Source: Acidovorax temperans
GTDB taxonomy: Bacteria > Pseudomonadota > Gammaproteobacteria > Burkholderiales > Burkholderiaceae_C
Assembly: GCF_006716905.1 (NCBI RefSeq)
Contig: NZ_VFPV01000001.1
Span: forward strand, 487,501 to 551,500
Direction: 5' to 3'
DNA length: 64,000 nt
Positions 18,016 through 26,734 of this stretch are shown here, piece after piece. Below the pieces are notes generated by a model that was not told the origin of the DNA, did no database searches, and saw only the letters and a program-made list of their open reading frames with translations. The position numbers and the translations under genes are program-made. The stretch's first letter is position 1. Every line of letters starts with the position of its first letter.

Positions 18016-18972
18016 TTAGATCATTCCGGACTTGGCCATCGTGGCACGCAGGCTGGCAAATTCCGAGTCCACGAAGTTCGAGAACTCATCGCCAGCCAGC
18101 CATGCGGGCGTCCAGCCGTTCTTTTCCATCGCGTCTTGCCAAGCCTTGTGCTTGAAGGTCTTGGACAGCGCGTCAATCAGGGCCTTGCGTTGTTCGGCCG
18201 TGATGCCAGGGGCACCGTACACGCCACGCCAGTTGCCGATGTCCACGTTGATGCCCTGCTCCTTGAGCGTAGGCACGTTGACACCCTTGAGGCGTGCGGA
18301 AGACGTGACGCCCACAGCGCGCATCTTGCCGGCGGCAATGTATTCCGCAAACTCGCTGTAGCCGCTGCCGCCGATGGTGACGTTGCCACCCAGGATGGCG
18401 GCGGTGGCCTCGCCACCCCCACGGAACGCGACGTAGTTGATCTTGGCAGGGTCCACACCCACTTCGCGCGCAATCATGGCAGCGGCAATGTGCTCAGTAG
18501 AACCACGCGAACCACCACCCCACTTCACGCTGCCGGGGTCTTTCTTGAGCTGCTCGATCACGTCCTTCATGGTCTTGAAGGGGGAGTTCGCAGGCAGCAC
18601 AAACACGTTGTATTCGCTGGTCAGGCGTGCCAGAGGCGTGACCTTGTCCAGGCCCACGGGTGGCTTGCCGGTGATGATGCCGCCCAGCATCACAGCGCCC
18701 ATCACCATCAGTGCATTCGGGTCACCCTTGCTGGCGTTAACAAACTGCGCCAGGCCGATGGCGCCTGCGGCGCCGCCCTTGTTGTCATAAGACACCGACG
18801 AAGCGGCACCCGCATCTTGCATGGCCTTGCCCAGGGCGCGGCCCGTGGTGTCCCAGCCACCGCCAGGGTTGGCGGGAATCATCATCTTCAACGCAGCCGT
18901 CTGGGCCGACACCGGCAAGCTGCCGACGGCGGCCATGGCGGCCAAGGACTTGAGGAAAGTATCGCGACGCAT
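18016..18972 (-). CDS. tctC: Tripartite tricarboxylate transporter substrate-binding protein TctC (Bug family)
   Basis: A 318-residue periplasmic receptor. The signal peptide MRRDTFLKSLAAMAAVGSLPVSAQ is followed by the Bug-family opening LKMMIPANPGGGWDTTGRAL and YDNKGGAAGAIGLAQF. Conserved loops that bind the ligand carboxylate through water are expected at PANPGGGWD and near GGGSRGS. The ligand (citrate, tricarballylate, other) is not determinable. First gene of the operon, divergent from tctDE, which probably senses the same substrate. Confidence 0.93.
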   Translation of the reverse strand: MRRDTFLKSLAAMAAVGSLPVSAQTAALKMMIPANPGGGWDTTGRALGKAMQDAGAASSVSYDNKGGAAGAIGLAQFVNASKGDPNALMVMGAVMLGGIITGKPPVGLDKVTPLARLTSEYNVFVLPANSPFKTMKDVIEQLKKDPGSVKWGGGSRGSTEHIAAAMIAREVGVDPAKINYVAFRGGGEATAAILGGNVTIGGSGYSEFAEYIAAGKMRAVGVTSSARLKGVNVPTLKEQGINVDIGNWRGVYGAPGITAEQRKALIDALSKTFKHKAWQDAMEKNGWTPAWLAGDEFSNFVDSEFASLRATMAKSGMI

Positions 18973-19164
18973 CGGTGTCTCCTAGAACGGTTAGCGAATG
19001 GCTGGATGATGCGCGCCCTGCCTGTCAAAAGGCTGTCTGCGAACTCAGGGAAAACACCCATACAAAGTGGGGGCTCCGTGCAGAATGCCGTCACCGCATT
19101 TTTTGTGTACCGCCGCTGGAAAAACTCTGCAAACCGCAGCCCAGTCGGTGCTATGGTGCCGCGC

Positions 19165-19839
19165 ATGCAATTGCTCCTAGTAGAAGACGACCCCACCATG
19201 CAGACCACCTTGCAGCGCGCGCTGACGCGGCGTGGCATGGAGGTGGCAGCGGTGGGTGATGGCAAGGCAGCTCTCAGCCAGTGGGTGGGGCGCGTGCCCG
19301 ACGCCGTGGTGCTCGACCTGACCCTGCCCGGCCTGCAAGTGCTGCAGCGTGCACGCGCACTCGGCCTGCGCACACCGGTGCTGATCCTCACCGCGCGCGG
19401 CACCGTGGGCGACCGGGTGATGGGGCTGAACGCCGGGGCTGACGACTACCTGCCCAAGCCCTTTGATCTGGACGAGCTCGAAGCCCGCCTGCGCGCCTTG
19501 GTAAGGCGCAGTGCCGACCCGGGCGCCACGCCAGTGGGCAGCAATATCACGCAGATTGGCGCCATTCGTTATGACAAGGACAGTGGCGCCCTGTACCTGC
19601 ACGGCGAAGTCATGGAGCTGACTCCGCGCGAGCTGGCGCTGATGCACGCGCTGCTGGCGCAGCCTGGGCACGCCGTGACCAAAGAGCGGCTGTACGAACT
19701 GGTGTTTCCAGGGCAGTTGGATGTGCAGTACGAAGCCATCGAGGTGGTGGTGTACCGGCTGCGTAAAAAACTGGTGGGCACAGGCCTGACCCTGATGACC
19801 TTGCGCGGCCTGGGGTACCTGCTACGCACCGATGCGTGA
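19165..19839 (+). CDS. tctD: OmpR-family response regulator TctD
   Basis: A 224-residue two-domain regulator. In the receiver domain (1-115) the acidic pair is at D8-D9, the phospho-acceptor D51 is in AVVLDLTLPG, the switch Thr is in LILTARG and Lys is in DDYLPKPF. The winged-helix DNA-binding domain (about 130-224) includes LTPRELALMHALL and VVYRLRKKL. Compared with family members it reads LTLPG-LQVLQRA where LPGLDGLQVL is usual, so about three residues including the conserved Asp-Gly appear missing. The chosen start MQLLLVEDD fits the family; an ATG at 19153 is possible. It overlaps tctE by 8 bases and is divergent from tctC, its likely target. Confidence 0.9.
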   Translation: MQLLLVEDDPTMQTTLQRALTRRGMEVAAVGDGKAALSQWVGRVPDAVVLDLTLPGLQVLQRARALGLRTPVLILTARGTVGDRVMGLNAGADDYLPKPFDLDELEARLRALVRRSADPGATPVGSNITQIGAIRYDKDSGALYLHGEVMELTPRELALMHALLAQPGHAVTKERLYELVFPGQLDVQYEAIEVVVYRLRKKLVGTGLTLMTLRGLGYLLRTDA

Positions 19840-21313
19840 CGCACACAGCCAAACCATGAGCGAACCCCAGCAAGCCACCCACTCCCTGCGGCGCAGGCTG
19901 TTGCTGGGCATTCTGGTGCCGGTGATTGCCTTCATCAGCTTCAACACCTACAGCCTGTACCACCAGACGCTGGCGTCTTTGCACACGGCGTACGACCGGA
20001 CGCTGCTGGCATCGGCCAAAAGCATCAGCGAGCAACTCGATGTGGAGGGCTACGACGACGAGGCCCAGATCCGCGCGATCGTGCCGTACTCGGCGCTGGA
20101 GGCTTTCGAGGCGGACAACCAGAGCCACATGTTCTACCGCATCTCCACCCAGGGGGGTGAAGTGATCTCCGGGTTTGGCGACCTGCCCGAGTGGCGCGGC
20201 AAGATTCCGCTCAAGCCCCCGTATGCTGCCCTGGTGGATTTTTACGACGACGTCTTCCGCGACCAACCCGTGCGCGTGGCAGTGCTACTGCAGCCGGTGG
20301 CCAGTGCCGAAGGCCGCGGCATGGCCGTGATCCAGGTGGCAGAGACGCTGGAGGTGCGTGAAACCCTGGCGCTGCAAATTCTGTGGAAGACCTTGATGCG
20401 TCAGGCCCTGCTGATCGCAGTGATTGCCTTCACCGTGTTGTGGGTGGTGCAACGCGCTACACGCCCCGTGCGACACCTGAGCCTGCAACTGCAGGCCCGT
20501 GGCGAGGGCGACCTGAGCCCCATCGCCGCCCCCACCGCCCCGCGTGAGTTGCAACCGCTGATTGCTGCGACCAACCAAGTGATGCAACGACTGCGCCATC
20601 TGCTGCGCCACCAAAAACGGTTTGTGCGCGACGCATCGCACCAGTTGCGCACACCGCTGGCGGTGCTCAAAACTCAGGTGCAATCGGCGCTGCGCGGCGA
20701 CATGCCTGCCGAGCAGGCACTGCATGAAATCAGCGACACGGTAGACCGTGCCACACAGCTGGCCAACCAGATGCTGGCGCTGGCCAAGGTGGAGCAATTG
20801 CGCCAGCAAAGCGAGCCCCCCATCACCCGGCTGGACGAGGTGCTGCGCACCGTGGCGCTGGAAATCTCCCCGCTCATCGCCCAGCGCGATCTGGACTTCG
20901 GCATCCACACCGAGGCCGCACCCGTGCGCGCTCATGAGTGGATGCTTCGCGAACTGACCCGCAACCTGCTGCACAACGCGGTGCGCCACGCGCCGCACGG
21001 CAGCGAACTGGCGGTGGACCTGCGCTGCGACGCCCACCATACGGCGCTCACCATCAGCGACTGCGGGCCGGGCATTGAACCCGAACTGGCAGCGCGGCTG
21101 TTTCAACCGTTTTCGGCAGGCGATGTGCGCAGCGGCAGCGGCCTGGGCCTGGCCATTTGTCAGGAAATCGTGCAAGCGCTGGGAGGAAGCATCACCCTCA
21201 CCAACCGCGAACAAGGCACCCGAGTCCTGGGGCTGGACGCCGTGGTTCGCCTGCCGCTTGCGCAGCACTTTGCCAGCACCGCCCATGGCAACCCGGCACA
21301 ATTGAGCGAATGA
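19832..21313 (+). CDS. tctE: Sensor histidine kinase TctE
   Basis: A 493-residue membrane kinase. A first transmembrane helix near residues 25-45 (LLLGILVPVIAFISF), a periplasmic TctE-type sensor of about 130 residues, and a second helix near 185-205 (LLIAVIAFTVLWVV) are visible. HAMP follows, then HisKA with FVRDASHQLRTPLAVLKTQV (phospho-His) and HATPase with N-box LTRNLLHNAVRHAP, DCGPGIEP and GSGLGLAICQEI. It phosphorylates TctD in response to external carboxylate. The start overlaps tctD; an alternative ATG is at 19856. Its stop overlaps the Hsp15 start by ATGA. Confidence 0.92.
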   Translation: MRDAHSQTMSEPQQATHSLRRRLLLGILVPVIAFISFNTYSLYHQTLASLHTAYDRTLLASAKSISEQLDVEGYDDEAQIRAIVPYSALEAFEADNQSHMFYRISTQGGEVISGFGDLPEWRGKIPLKPPYAALVDFYDDVFRDQPVRVAVLLQPVASAEGRGMAVIQVAETLEVRETLALQILWKTLMRQALLIAVIAFTVLWVVQRATRPVRHLSLQLQARGEGDLSPIAAPTAPRELQPLIAATNQVMQRLRHLLRHQKRFVRDASHQLRTPLAVLKTQVQSALRGDMPAEQALHEISDTVDRATQLANQMLALAKVEQLRQQSEPPITRLDEVLRTVALEISPLIAQRDLDFGIHTEAAPVRAHEWMLRELTRNLLHNAVRHAPHGSELAVDLRCDAHHTALTISDCGPGIEPELAARLFQPFSAGDVRSGSGLGLAICQEIVQALGGSITLTNREQGTRVLGLDAVVRLPLAQHFASTAHGNPAQLSE

Positions 21314-21729
21314 ACGTGACTGAAACGATGCGGCTGGACAAGTGGCTTTGGTGTGCGCGCTTTTACAAAACGCGCAGCCTGGCCACCGAGGAAATTGCGA
21401 AGGGACGCGTCACCGTGAACGGCCAAGCCGCCAAGCCCGCCCGGGACTTGCGCTGTGGTGACACCGTGGCGCTGCGCCAGGGGCCGGTGGCCCGCACGGT
21501 GCTGGTTCGAGCCCTGAGCGGTGCACGTGGCCCTGCCCCCGTGGCACAACTGCTGTACGAAGAAACACCCGAAAGCATTGCCGCCCGCGAGCGCGCCGCC
21601 GAACAGCGGCGCCTGGCCCCAGAACCCGCCGCCGCGCTGCAAGAAGGTCGCCCCACCAAGCGCGACCGCCGCAACATCGACCGCGCCCGAGACTGGGGTA
21701 GCCGCTGGAGCGCCTCGATTGACGAATAA
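21310..21729 (+). CDS. hslR: RNA-binding S4 domain protein, Hsp15-like
   Basis: A 139-residue protein. The S4 RNA-binding fold is at residues 7-70 (MRLDKWLWCARFYKTRSLAT, GRVTVNGQAAKPARDL), then an Ala/Arg-rich C-terminal tail with TKRDRRNIDRARDW as in Hsp15. Hsp15 rescues stalled 50S subunits carrying nascent peptidyl-tRNA. The start overlaps the tctE stop (ATGA), so it is probably cotranscribed and translationally coupled despite no obvious functional link. Confidence 0.88.
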   Translation: MNVTETMRLDKWLWCARFYKTRSLATEEIAKGRVTVNGQAAKPARDLRCGDTVALRQGPVARTVLVRALSGARGPAPVAQLLYEETPESIAARERAAEQRRLAPEPAAALQEGRPTKRDRRNIDRARDWGSRWSASIDE

Positions 21730-21799
21730 ATGATTGCGGTAACGGCGCCTCGCACGGAGGTGCTGTGTGCGGAAGTACCTCTGCTGTACGGGTTTTTAT

Positions 21800-21814
21800 T
21801 AAGAATAATTCGCG
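21800..21814 (+). promoter_or_regulatory. Fur-box-like site upstream of iron-binding protein gene
   Basis: TAAGAATAATTCGCG matches the Fur 7-1-7 consensus at about 9 of 14 positions, about 45 bases before the start of the ferric-binding protein gene. Weaker than the site at 15609 but in an expected context. Confidence 0.45.
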
Positions 21815-21859
21815 TTTGTTTTATCATTAGAGCATCGCAACCCCGAAAGAAGCATTTCC

Positions 21860-22912
21860 ATGTCGAAGACCGTGAAAGCCCTGCTGACCGCCTGCGCACT
21901 GGCCGCCACTGCGGGCGCCACATTGGCCCAAGAGCAAGTCGTGAATCTGTACTCCGCCCGCCACTACTCCACCGACGAGGCGCTCTACACGGGGTTCACC
22001 AAGGCCACGGGTATCAAGATCAACCGCGTGGACGCCGACGATGCGGGCATCCTCGCTCGACTGAAGGCTGAAGGTTCTGCATCTCCGGCAGATGTCATCT
22101 TGCTGGTGGATGCGGCCCGGCTCTACAAGGGTGAAGTGGACGGGCTGTTCCAGCCCATCCAGTCCAAGGTGCTGAACGACGCCATTCCCGCCAACCTGCG
22201 CAGCGCCCCCGCAGCCGATGGCGGCATTTCGTGGTTTGGCCTGTCCACCCGCGCCCGCGTCATCGTTTACAACAAGGTCAAGGTCCAAAAAGCCGACGTG
22301 GACACGTATGAGGAGCTGGGAGACCCCAAGAACAAGGGCAAGCTCTGCATTCGCTCGGGTTCGCACCCCTACAACCTGAGCCTGTTTGGCGCAGTGACCG
22401 AGCATTTGGGTGAGCAAAAAGCCGAGGCCTGGCTCAAGGGCGTGGTGGCTAATCTGGCCCGCCCCCCCAAGGGCGGTGACACCGACCAGATCAAGGCGGT
22501 GGCCTCCGGTGAATGCGATATTGGCGTGACCAACAGCTACTACCTCGCCCGCATGATGCGCTCCAACAAACCGGAAGACGTTGCGGTGGTGAACAAGGTC
22601 GGCGTGGTGTTCCCCAACCAGGCATCGTGGGGCACGCACCTGAACATTGCGGGGGGCGCAGTCGCCAAACACGCTAAAAACAAGGAAAACGCCGTCAAGT
22701 TCCTCGAATACCTGGCAAGTCCAGAAGCCCAGAACTACTTCGCCAACGGCAACAACGAGTGGCCGGCGGTCAAGAGCGTGACGCTGGACAACCCCGCACT
22801 CAAGGCCATGACGGGCAATGCCCCCTTCAAGAGCGAAACCATTCCCATCAGCGCCGTGGGAGCCAATGTGACCAAGGTGCAGCAGATGCTGGACCGCGTC
22901 GGCTTCCAGTAA
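21860..22912 (+). CDS. Periplasmic Fe(3+)-binding protein (FbpA/FutA type)
   Basis: A 350-residue extracellular solute-binding protein. The signal peptide is residues 1-24 (MSKTVKALLTACALAATAGA...), then VVNLYSARHYSTDEALYTGF, the opening shared by bacterial transferrins and thiamine-type receptors. TNSYYLARM carries the tandem tyrosines that coordinate ferric iron in this family. It delivers iron to an ABC permease, but no fbpB/fbpC gene lies nearby, so it is an orphan receptor here. A Fur-like site upstream supports iron control, and a terminator follows. Confidence 0.9.
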   Translation: MSKTVKALLTACALAATAGATLAQEQVVNLYSARHYSTDEALYTGFTKATGIKINRVDADDAGILARLKAEGSASPADVILLVDAARLYKGEVDGLFQPIQSKVLNDAIPANLRSAPAADGGISWFGLSTRARVIVYNKVKVQKADVDTYEELGDPKNKGKLCIRSGSHPYNLSLFGAVTEHLGEQKAEAWLKGVVANLARPPKGGDTDQIKAVASGECDIGVTNSYYLARMMRSNKPEDVAVVNKVGVVFPNQASWGTHLNIAGGAVAKHAKNKENAVKFLEYLASPEAQNYFANGNNEWPAVKSVTLDNPALKAMTGNAPFKSETIPISAVGANVTKVQQMLDRVGFQ

Positions 22913-22934
22913 CTCCGTCACAACCCACTCCCGA

Positions 22935-22962
22935 GAGCCCGGCACATGCCGGGCTTTTTTGT
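22935..22962 (+). terminator. Rho-independent terminator after iron-binding protein gene
   Basis: AGCCCGGC and GCCGGGCT pair around a 4-nt loop and are followed by TTTTTT. Confidence 0.88.
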
Positions 22963-23000
22963 GTGCGCTCGCGCAGCGCCTTCCCGGAGGTGGTTGATAA

Positions 23001-23021
23001 TTGACGTTTACGTCAACGTAA
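23001..23021. promoter_or_regulatory. LiuR-like overlapping palindromes before SDR gene
   Basis: Two interleaved palindromes are present: TTGACGT-TT-ACGTCAA (23001-23016) and TTACGT-CA-ACGTAA (23008-23021). The second closely resembles the binding sequence described for LiuR, a MerR-family regulator of branched-chain amino acid breakdown in proteobacteria. It ends 19 bases before the start codon. Confidence 0.55.
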
Positions 23022-23040
23022 TTCAACCAGGAGACACGCT

Positions 23041-23799
23041 ATGGAAATCAAGGGCAAAGTATTCATCGTCACCGGCGGCGCCTCGGGGCTGGGCGAAGGC
23101 ACTGCACGCATGCTGGCGTTGCGGGGCGGCACCGTCGTCATCGCGGACATGCAGGTCGAAAAAGGCGAAGCCGTCGCCAAGGAGATCGGTGGGGCTTTTG
23201 TGCGCTGCGATGTCAGCAATGAAGCCGATGCACAGGCAGTGGTTGACAAAGCAGTATCGCTGGGCAAACTGATGGGCTTGGTCAACTGCGCAGGCATTGC
23301 ACCCGCTGAGAAAACCGTGGGCAAGAACGGCGCGCATTCCCTGGCCTTGTTCAGCAAAACCATCACGGTGAACCTAGTGGGCAGCTTCAACATGATCCGC
23401 TTGGCCGCTGAAGCCATGGCCAAAAACGACCCGGAAGTCACAGGCGAACGCGGTGCCATGATTTCTACGGCCAGCGTGGCTGCGTACGATGGCCAAATTG
23501 GGCAAGCCGCGTATTCCGCATCCAAGGGTGGGATCGTGGGCATGACCCTGCCCATCGCTCGTGATCTGGCCCGCAACGGTATCCGCAACATGACCATTGC
23601 CCCAGGCATCTTCGGCACTCCCATGCTGTTTGGCATGCCCCAGGAAGTGCAAGACGCACTGGCCGCCGGCGTTCCGTTCCCGAGCCGCCTGGGCACACCC
23701 GAAGACTATGCCAAACTGGCCGTGCACATTTTTGAGAACGATATGCTCAACGGTGAAGTCATTCGCCTGGACGGTGCGATTCGCCTGGCACCACGTTAA
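23041..23799 (+). CDS. Short-chain dehydrogenase, 3-hydroxyacyl-CoA dehydrogenase type II-like
   Basis: A 252-residue classical SDR. The NAD-binding [15 protein letters not shown] is at about 12-26, followed by [10 protein letters not shown] (an Asp ending beta-2 favours NAD) and NCAGIAPA. The catalytic Ser is in [11 protein letters not shown], and YSASKGG gives the Tyr/Lys pair. The sequence resembles the HSD17B10-like group acting on 3-hydroxyacyl-CoA or 2-methyl-3-hydroxybutyryl-CoA, steps in fatty acid and isoleucine oxidation. The LiuR-like operator upstream agrees with the isoleucine role. AGGAG lies eight bases before the ATG. Confidence 0.88.
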   Translation: MEIKGKVFIVTGGASGLGEGTARMLALRGGTVVIADMQVEKGEAVAKEIGGAFVRCDVSNEADAQAVVDKAVSLGKLMGLVNCAGIAPAEKTVGKNGAHSLALFSKTITVNLVGSFNMIRLAAEAMAKNDPEVTGERGAMISTASVAAYDGQIGQAAYSASKGGIVGMTLPIARDLARNGIRNMTIAPGIFGTPMLFGMPQEVQDALAAGVPFPSRLGTPEDYAKLAVHIFENDMLNGEVIRLDGAIRLAPR

Positions 23800-23800
23800 T

Positions 23801-23855
23801 TGCTATAAATTTAATAGCTTGTAGCGCTTACCCCATAAGCACTACAAGCCAAAAC
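23801..23855 (+). repeat. Two-hairpin interspersed repeat, copy 4
   Basis: GCTATAAATTTAATAGC is followed by AGCGCTTACCCCATAAGC and then CTACAAGCC. It begins directly after the SDR stop. Confidence 0.75.
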
Positions 23856-23894
23856 ACCGAGATTCTTCATTCCTAAACAGGAAACGCAAAAACA

Positions 23895-23932
23895 AAAACG
23901 CCGCAATGAATTTCATTGCGGCGTTTTGCTTT
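23895..23932. terminator. Bidirectional-looking terminator before island boundary
   Basis: Perfect 16-bp arms (AAAACGCCGCAATGAA and its complement) nearly abut and are followed by a T-rich run. It would terminate SDR transcription from the left and has A/T tracts on both sides. Confidence 0.85.
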
Positions 23933-23933
23933 T

Positions 23934-23951
23934 TGGCGGAGTGGACGGGAC
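23934..23951 (-). repeat. Attachment-site repeat: 3' end of tRNA-Asp
   Basis: The 18 bases TGGCGGAGTGGACGGGAC are identical, in the same orientation, to the 3' end (with CCA) of tRNA-Asp at 33003-33020. The rest of the tRNA is absent here. This is what integration of an element into a tRNA 3' end leaves behind. Confidence 0.8.
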
Positions 23952-24413
23952 ACTCACTGAAAAAGTTCTAAGCCAATGATTTAAAAGGATTTTTTTCAGA
24001 AAAAATCGCAAAAGTGTTCACAAAAAGTGTGACCCCTTGTTGTGACACCAGTCATGCTACACCAAAGTCCACTCTTTTGGGCAGCAGCTCAGACTGATTT
24101 ATGGGGGTACAAGCTTAGCCAAACAGAACCAAAGTGAGGCGGCAATTAATGCGAAAGGCATTTAACGTACGCGACAAAAAAGAACTCCCAAATACGGCAG
24201 AAATGACCGCATACGGCCAGAAGCTGCCATCAGCAGAACTTTGATCAACGGCCGCTCAGGGTCCAATCGCAATCCTCGGCTGCGATCAGCGTCCAGATCG
24301 TCGGCGTCCCAGGGGGCGATATTGCGGATGAAGTCGACGCGTGGCTCTTCCTCGAACCAGCAGCGTGCCTTCACAGCAGCCCATTGCCTGCGCGTGTGCA
24401 AGTATCTCCGTCC
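23952..24413. other. Gene-poor left end of the island
   Basis: A 462-bp stretch, A/T-rich at first, with repeated GTGTGACC/TTGTGACAC-like words near 24015-24050 that might be recombinase arm sites. A minus-strand reading frame at 24162-24401 (79 codons, with CWFEEEPRVDFIRNIAPWD) looks like a decayed coding remnant. I do not recognise it, and it has no clear ribosome-binding site. Confidence 0.4.
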
Positions 24414-25553
24414 TCAATCGCCCTGCGGCTTACCGCCGAATTTCAAGACGAAGCTGCCGGCCACCACGGTCAGTGCCAACAGGCAACCGAGATAGGGCAT
24501 CACGCTTTGCAGAGGGGCTCCCATTTGATTCAGGCGCAATGCAGCCTGCACTCCAGACGTTGTCGGTATCAACCACCGCAGATACTGCAACGGGAGCGGC
24601 AACGCTTCTGGCGGCCAGGAAAATCCGGCAAGAAACACCATCGGCAATGTCGAAAAAAGCAGGACTTGAAGGACCCGTTCGCGATCTCTACACCACAGGC
24701 CCACAAGTGACCCCAGCGTCACGATGGCCGACACGTACAGGACCAGGAAAACTAGGGAGCCAGCCACGTTGTTAGCGCGAGGGTAACCGTAGAGCCAAAA
24801 GACCCATCCGAAATAGAACAGGCCAGACACCAATCCCGGCAACAGGAATGCCAGCCAGCGCCCGATCCAGGCCATTGGACTGGCATGAGCCGCGCCTCGT
24901 TCGACCCAGGTCGCCACCAGCATACCCACGCCCATCAGGAGGGTCTGGTGCATGATGAACAAGGCAACGGCAGGAACAATGAAGCTGCTATAGCCTTCTG
25001 TAGGGTTGAACAGCGCCATGGCCCGGAAATCCACGGGAGTGCGGCTCTCGCCGGCTTGGCAGGGACTCTGTCCTTTGGCCTCTCGCTGCCTGATCTCAAC
25101 ACCTGCCGAGGCTGCGCCCACGGCCTCAGAAAAGCCGTACTGAACTGCCTTGCTGATGAGGGGATAGGCCCCGTTCGAGACCACGGTCACCATAGCGGGC
25201 ATTCCCCTGGCAACATGGGCTTTCAGGTCGTCGGGCAGGACCAGATAGCCATCAATCTCACCACGGCTCATGGCGGCTTGCGCGGCTCGCTCATCCGCCC
25301 CAACTGCCTTGACCTCGATGCGAGGATTGGCAAGTGCCAGACGATGAATCGAGCGTGAAAGCGCCGAGTGATCCTGGTCGACAACCGCCACCGGGATCCG
25401 GGTCACGACCTCCGGGCCAAAGAACCAGGGGTAGAAGAAAGCATAGAACAGGGGCGCAGCCACAAAGATCATCAATGCGCCCTTGTCGCGCAAGACGTCC
25501 CTCAGCGTTGCGACGAACCCTGACCTCAGCGAAGTGGGATGGTGCGAGGTCAT
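24414..25553 (-). CDS. ABC-2 type transporter permease (YhhJ/YbhR-like)
   Basis: A 379-residue permease with the ABC-2 layout. One N-terminal helix (ALMIFVAAPLFYAFFYPWFF) is followed by a periplasmic domain of about 150 residues beginning VAVVDQDHSALSRSIHRLA. Five to six C-terminal helices follow, the last ending in KFGGKPQGD. Such proteins export drugs, fatty acids or other amphiphiles when paired with an ATPase. The start at 25553 lies one base after the stop of the sister permease; the longer ORF reads through that gene. No ATPase is encoded in the operon. Confidence 0.87.
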   Translation of the reverse strand: MTSHHPTSLRSGFVATLRDVLRDKGALMIFVAAPLFYAFFYPWFFGPEVVTRIPVAVVDQDHSALSRSIHRLALANPRIEVKAVGADERAAQAAMSRGEIDGYLVLPDDLKAHVARGMPAMVTVVSNGAYPLISKAVQYGFSEAVGAASAGVEIRQREAKGQSPCQAGESRTPVDFRAMALFNPTEGYSSFIVPAVALFIMHQTLLMGVGMLVATWVERGAAHASPMAWIGRWLAFLLPGLVSGLFYFGWVFWLYGYPRANNVAGSLVFLVLYVSAIVTLGSLVGLWCRDRERVLQVLLFSTLPMVFLAGFSWPPEALPLPLQYLRWLIPTTSGVQAALRLNQMGAPLQSVMPYLGCLLALTVVAGSFVLKFGGKPQGD

Positions 25554-25554
25554 G

Positions 25555-26727
25555 TCAACGCGCTCCCCAGGTCGATGGCTTGTCGCGAGCCTGAACCAAG
25601 CCCAAGGCCGCCAGCCCGAGCAACCCGAGGGTGGCCAGCAGGAATACAGCAGGTGTGGCGGCACTCGCGCCGAAGGTTAAGCCCATCAGCAATTGCTCGG
25701 TCTGCAATCGGATGTAGTGGGTGAACGGCATTGAGGTCGCCCACATCCGAGCACTGTCAGGCATCGCACTCAGCGGGAAACTCATACCGCTGAACGCGAA
25801 TGCCGGGGCGGTCAAAAGCCCCGTGACGGACAACGCAGTGCGCAAGGACTTGGTCAGAGTGGCCGCCGCTGCACCCGCGGCCAGCGATAGCGCCATCAGT
25901 AAGGTCATGGCCAAGAAGATCCAGAGAAGGCTCCCAGAGATGTCCCAGCCACGCCCGGCCGTGATGTACCAGAGCGCTGCGGCTCCCACGCTGGTCAGAG
26001 TCACCCAAGGAATCGCCAGCTTGCCCAGCAGGGCTGCTCCGACGGCCCGCGGCCCCTCGTGCTGCAGCCACTGCCCCAGCGTCCTATCCCTGAACTCACG
26101 GCCGACCGCCCATGCCCCAGCCGTCATCGCGAGGATGTGAAGGATGGCGGGGATCGCGGCGGCAGTCAGGTACTTTTCGTAGTTGCCAGACCCGTTGAAC
26201 AACGCGATTGATTGGATTTGGATCGGGTTAAAGCTGACCTTGGCCTGTTGGGCCGATTCACCTCGCTTGTTTCGAGCAGACATTTCGATGCCGGCGGCCA
26301 GGGTCCCAACCACCGTGCGTACATCCCGCTGCAGCAGACTCGAATGCGTGGCGAACTGAGCGTTGTGACGCAGAATGACCTCCGCCTTTATCCCACGCTT
26401 GATGTCTCTCTCGAAGTCCCGGGGGATGTTGATCATCCCGTAGACCCGCACCTCTCTTAGGGCAAGTTGGACCGAGGACTCGCTGTCGAATTCGTCCACC
26501 ACTTGCATGCCAGGCGAGGCGTTGAGCATGCGGACCAGTTGTCGCGATAGCGCGGAATGGTCTTCATCCATCACGCCAACAGGCAGATTCCTGGGGATGG
26601 CGCTTGAGAATATCCAAACGACCAACACCACGGCCAATACAGGCACCCACGTCACCATCGCCAAGTCCCAGGGACTTTGACCAAGGCGATGGACCTCCCG
26701 CCTGGTGCTGTTGAAGAAGTGGCGCAT
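25555..26727 (-). CDS. ABC-2 type transporter permease (second, paralogous)
   Basis: A 390-residue paralogue of the downstream permease. There is an N-terminal helix (WVPVLAVVLVVWIFSSAIP), a periplasmic domain opening VGVMDEDHSALSRQLVRML (shared with the neighbour's VDQDHSALSR), and a six-helix C-terminal membrane domain. The two probably form a heterodimer across the inner membrane. The start at 26727 gives MRHFFNSTRREVHRL, a normal cytoplasmic N-terminus. The gene starts 7 bases after the HlyD stop. Confidence 0.87.
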   Translation of the reverse strand: MRHFFNSTRREVHRLGQSPWDLAMVTWVPVLAVVLVVWIFSSAIPRNLPVGVMDEDHSALSRQLVRMLNASPGMQVVDEFDSESSVQLALREVRVYGMINIPRDFERDIKRGIKAEVILRHNAQFATHSSLLQRDVRTVVGTLAAGIEMSARNKRGESAQQAKVSFNPIQIQSIALFNGSGNYEKYLTAAAIPAILHILAMTAGAWAVGREFRDRTLGQWLQHEGPRAVGAALLGKLAIPWVTLTSVGAAALWYITAGRGWDISGSLLWIFLAMTLLMALSLAAGAAAATLTKSLRTALSVTGLLTAPAFAFSGMSFPLSAMPDSARMWATSMPFTHYIRLQTEQLLMGLTFGASAATPAVFLLATLGLLGLAALGLVQARDKPSTWGAR

Positions 26728-26734
26728 GGTCAAT

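Noticed and set aside
17866-19164. Long plus-strand open frame running into tctD
   Set aside because: The frame upstream of 19165 is antisense to tctB/tctC and has shadow-like composition; the receiver domain starts at MQLLLVEDD.
24162-24401. 79-codon minus-strand ORF as a real gene
   Set aside because: No recognisable family, no ribosome-binding site and a position in decayed island-end DNA; reported only as a possible remnant.
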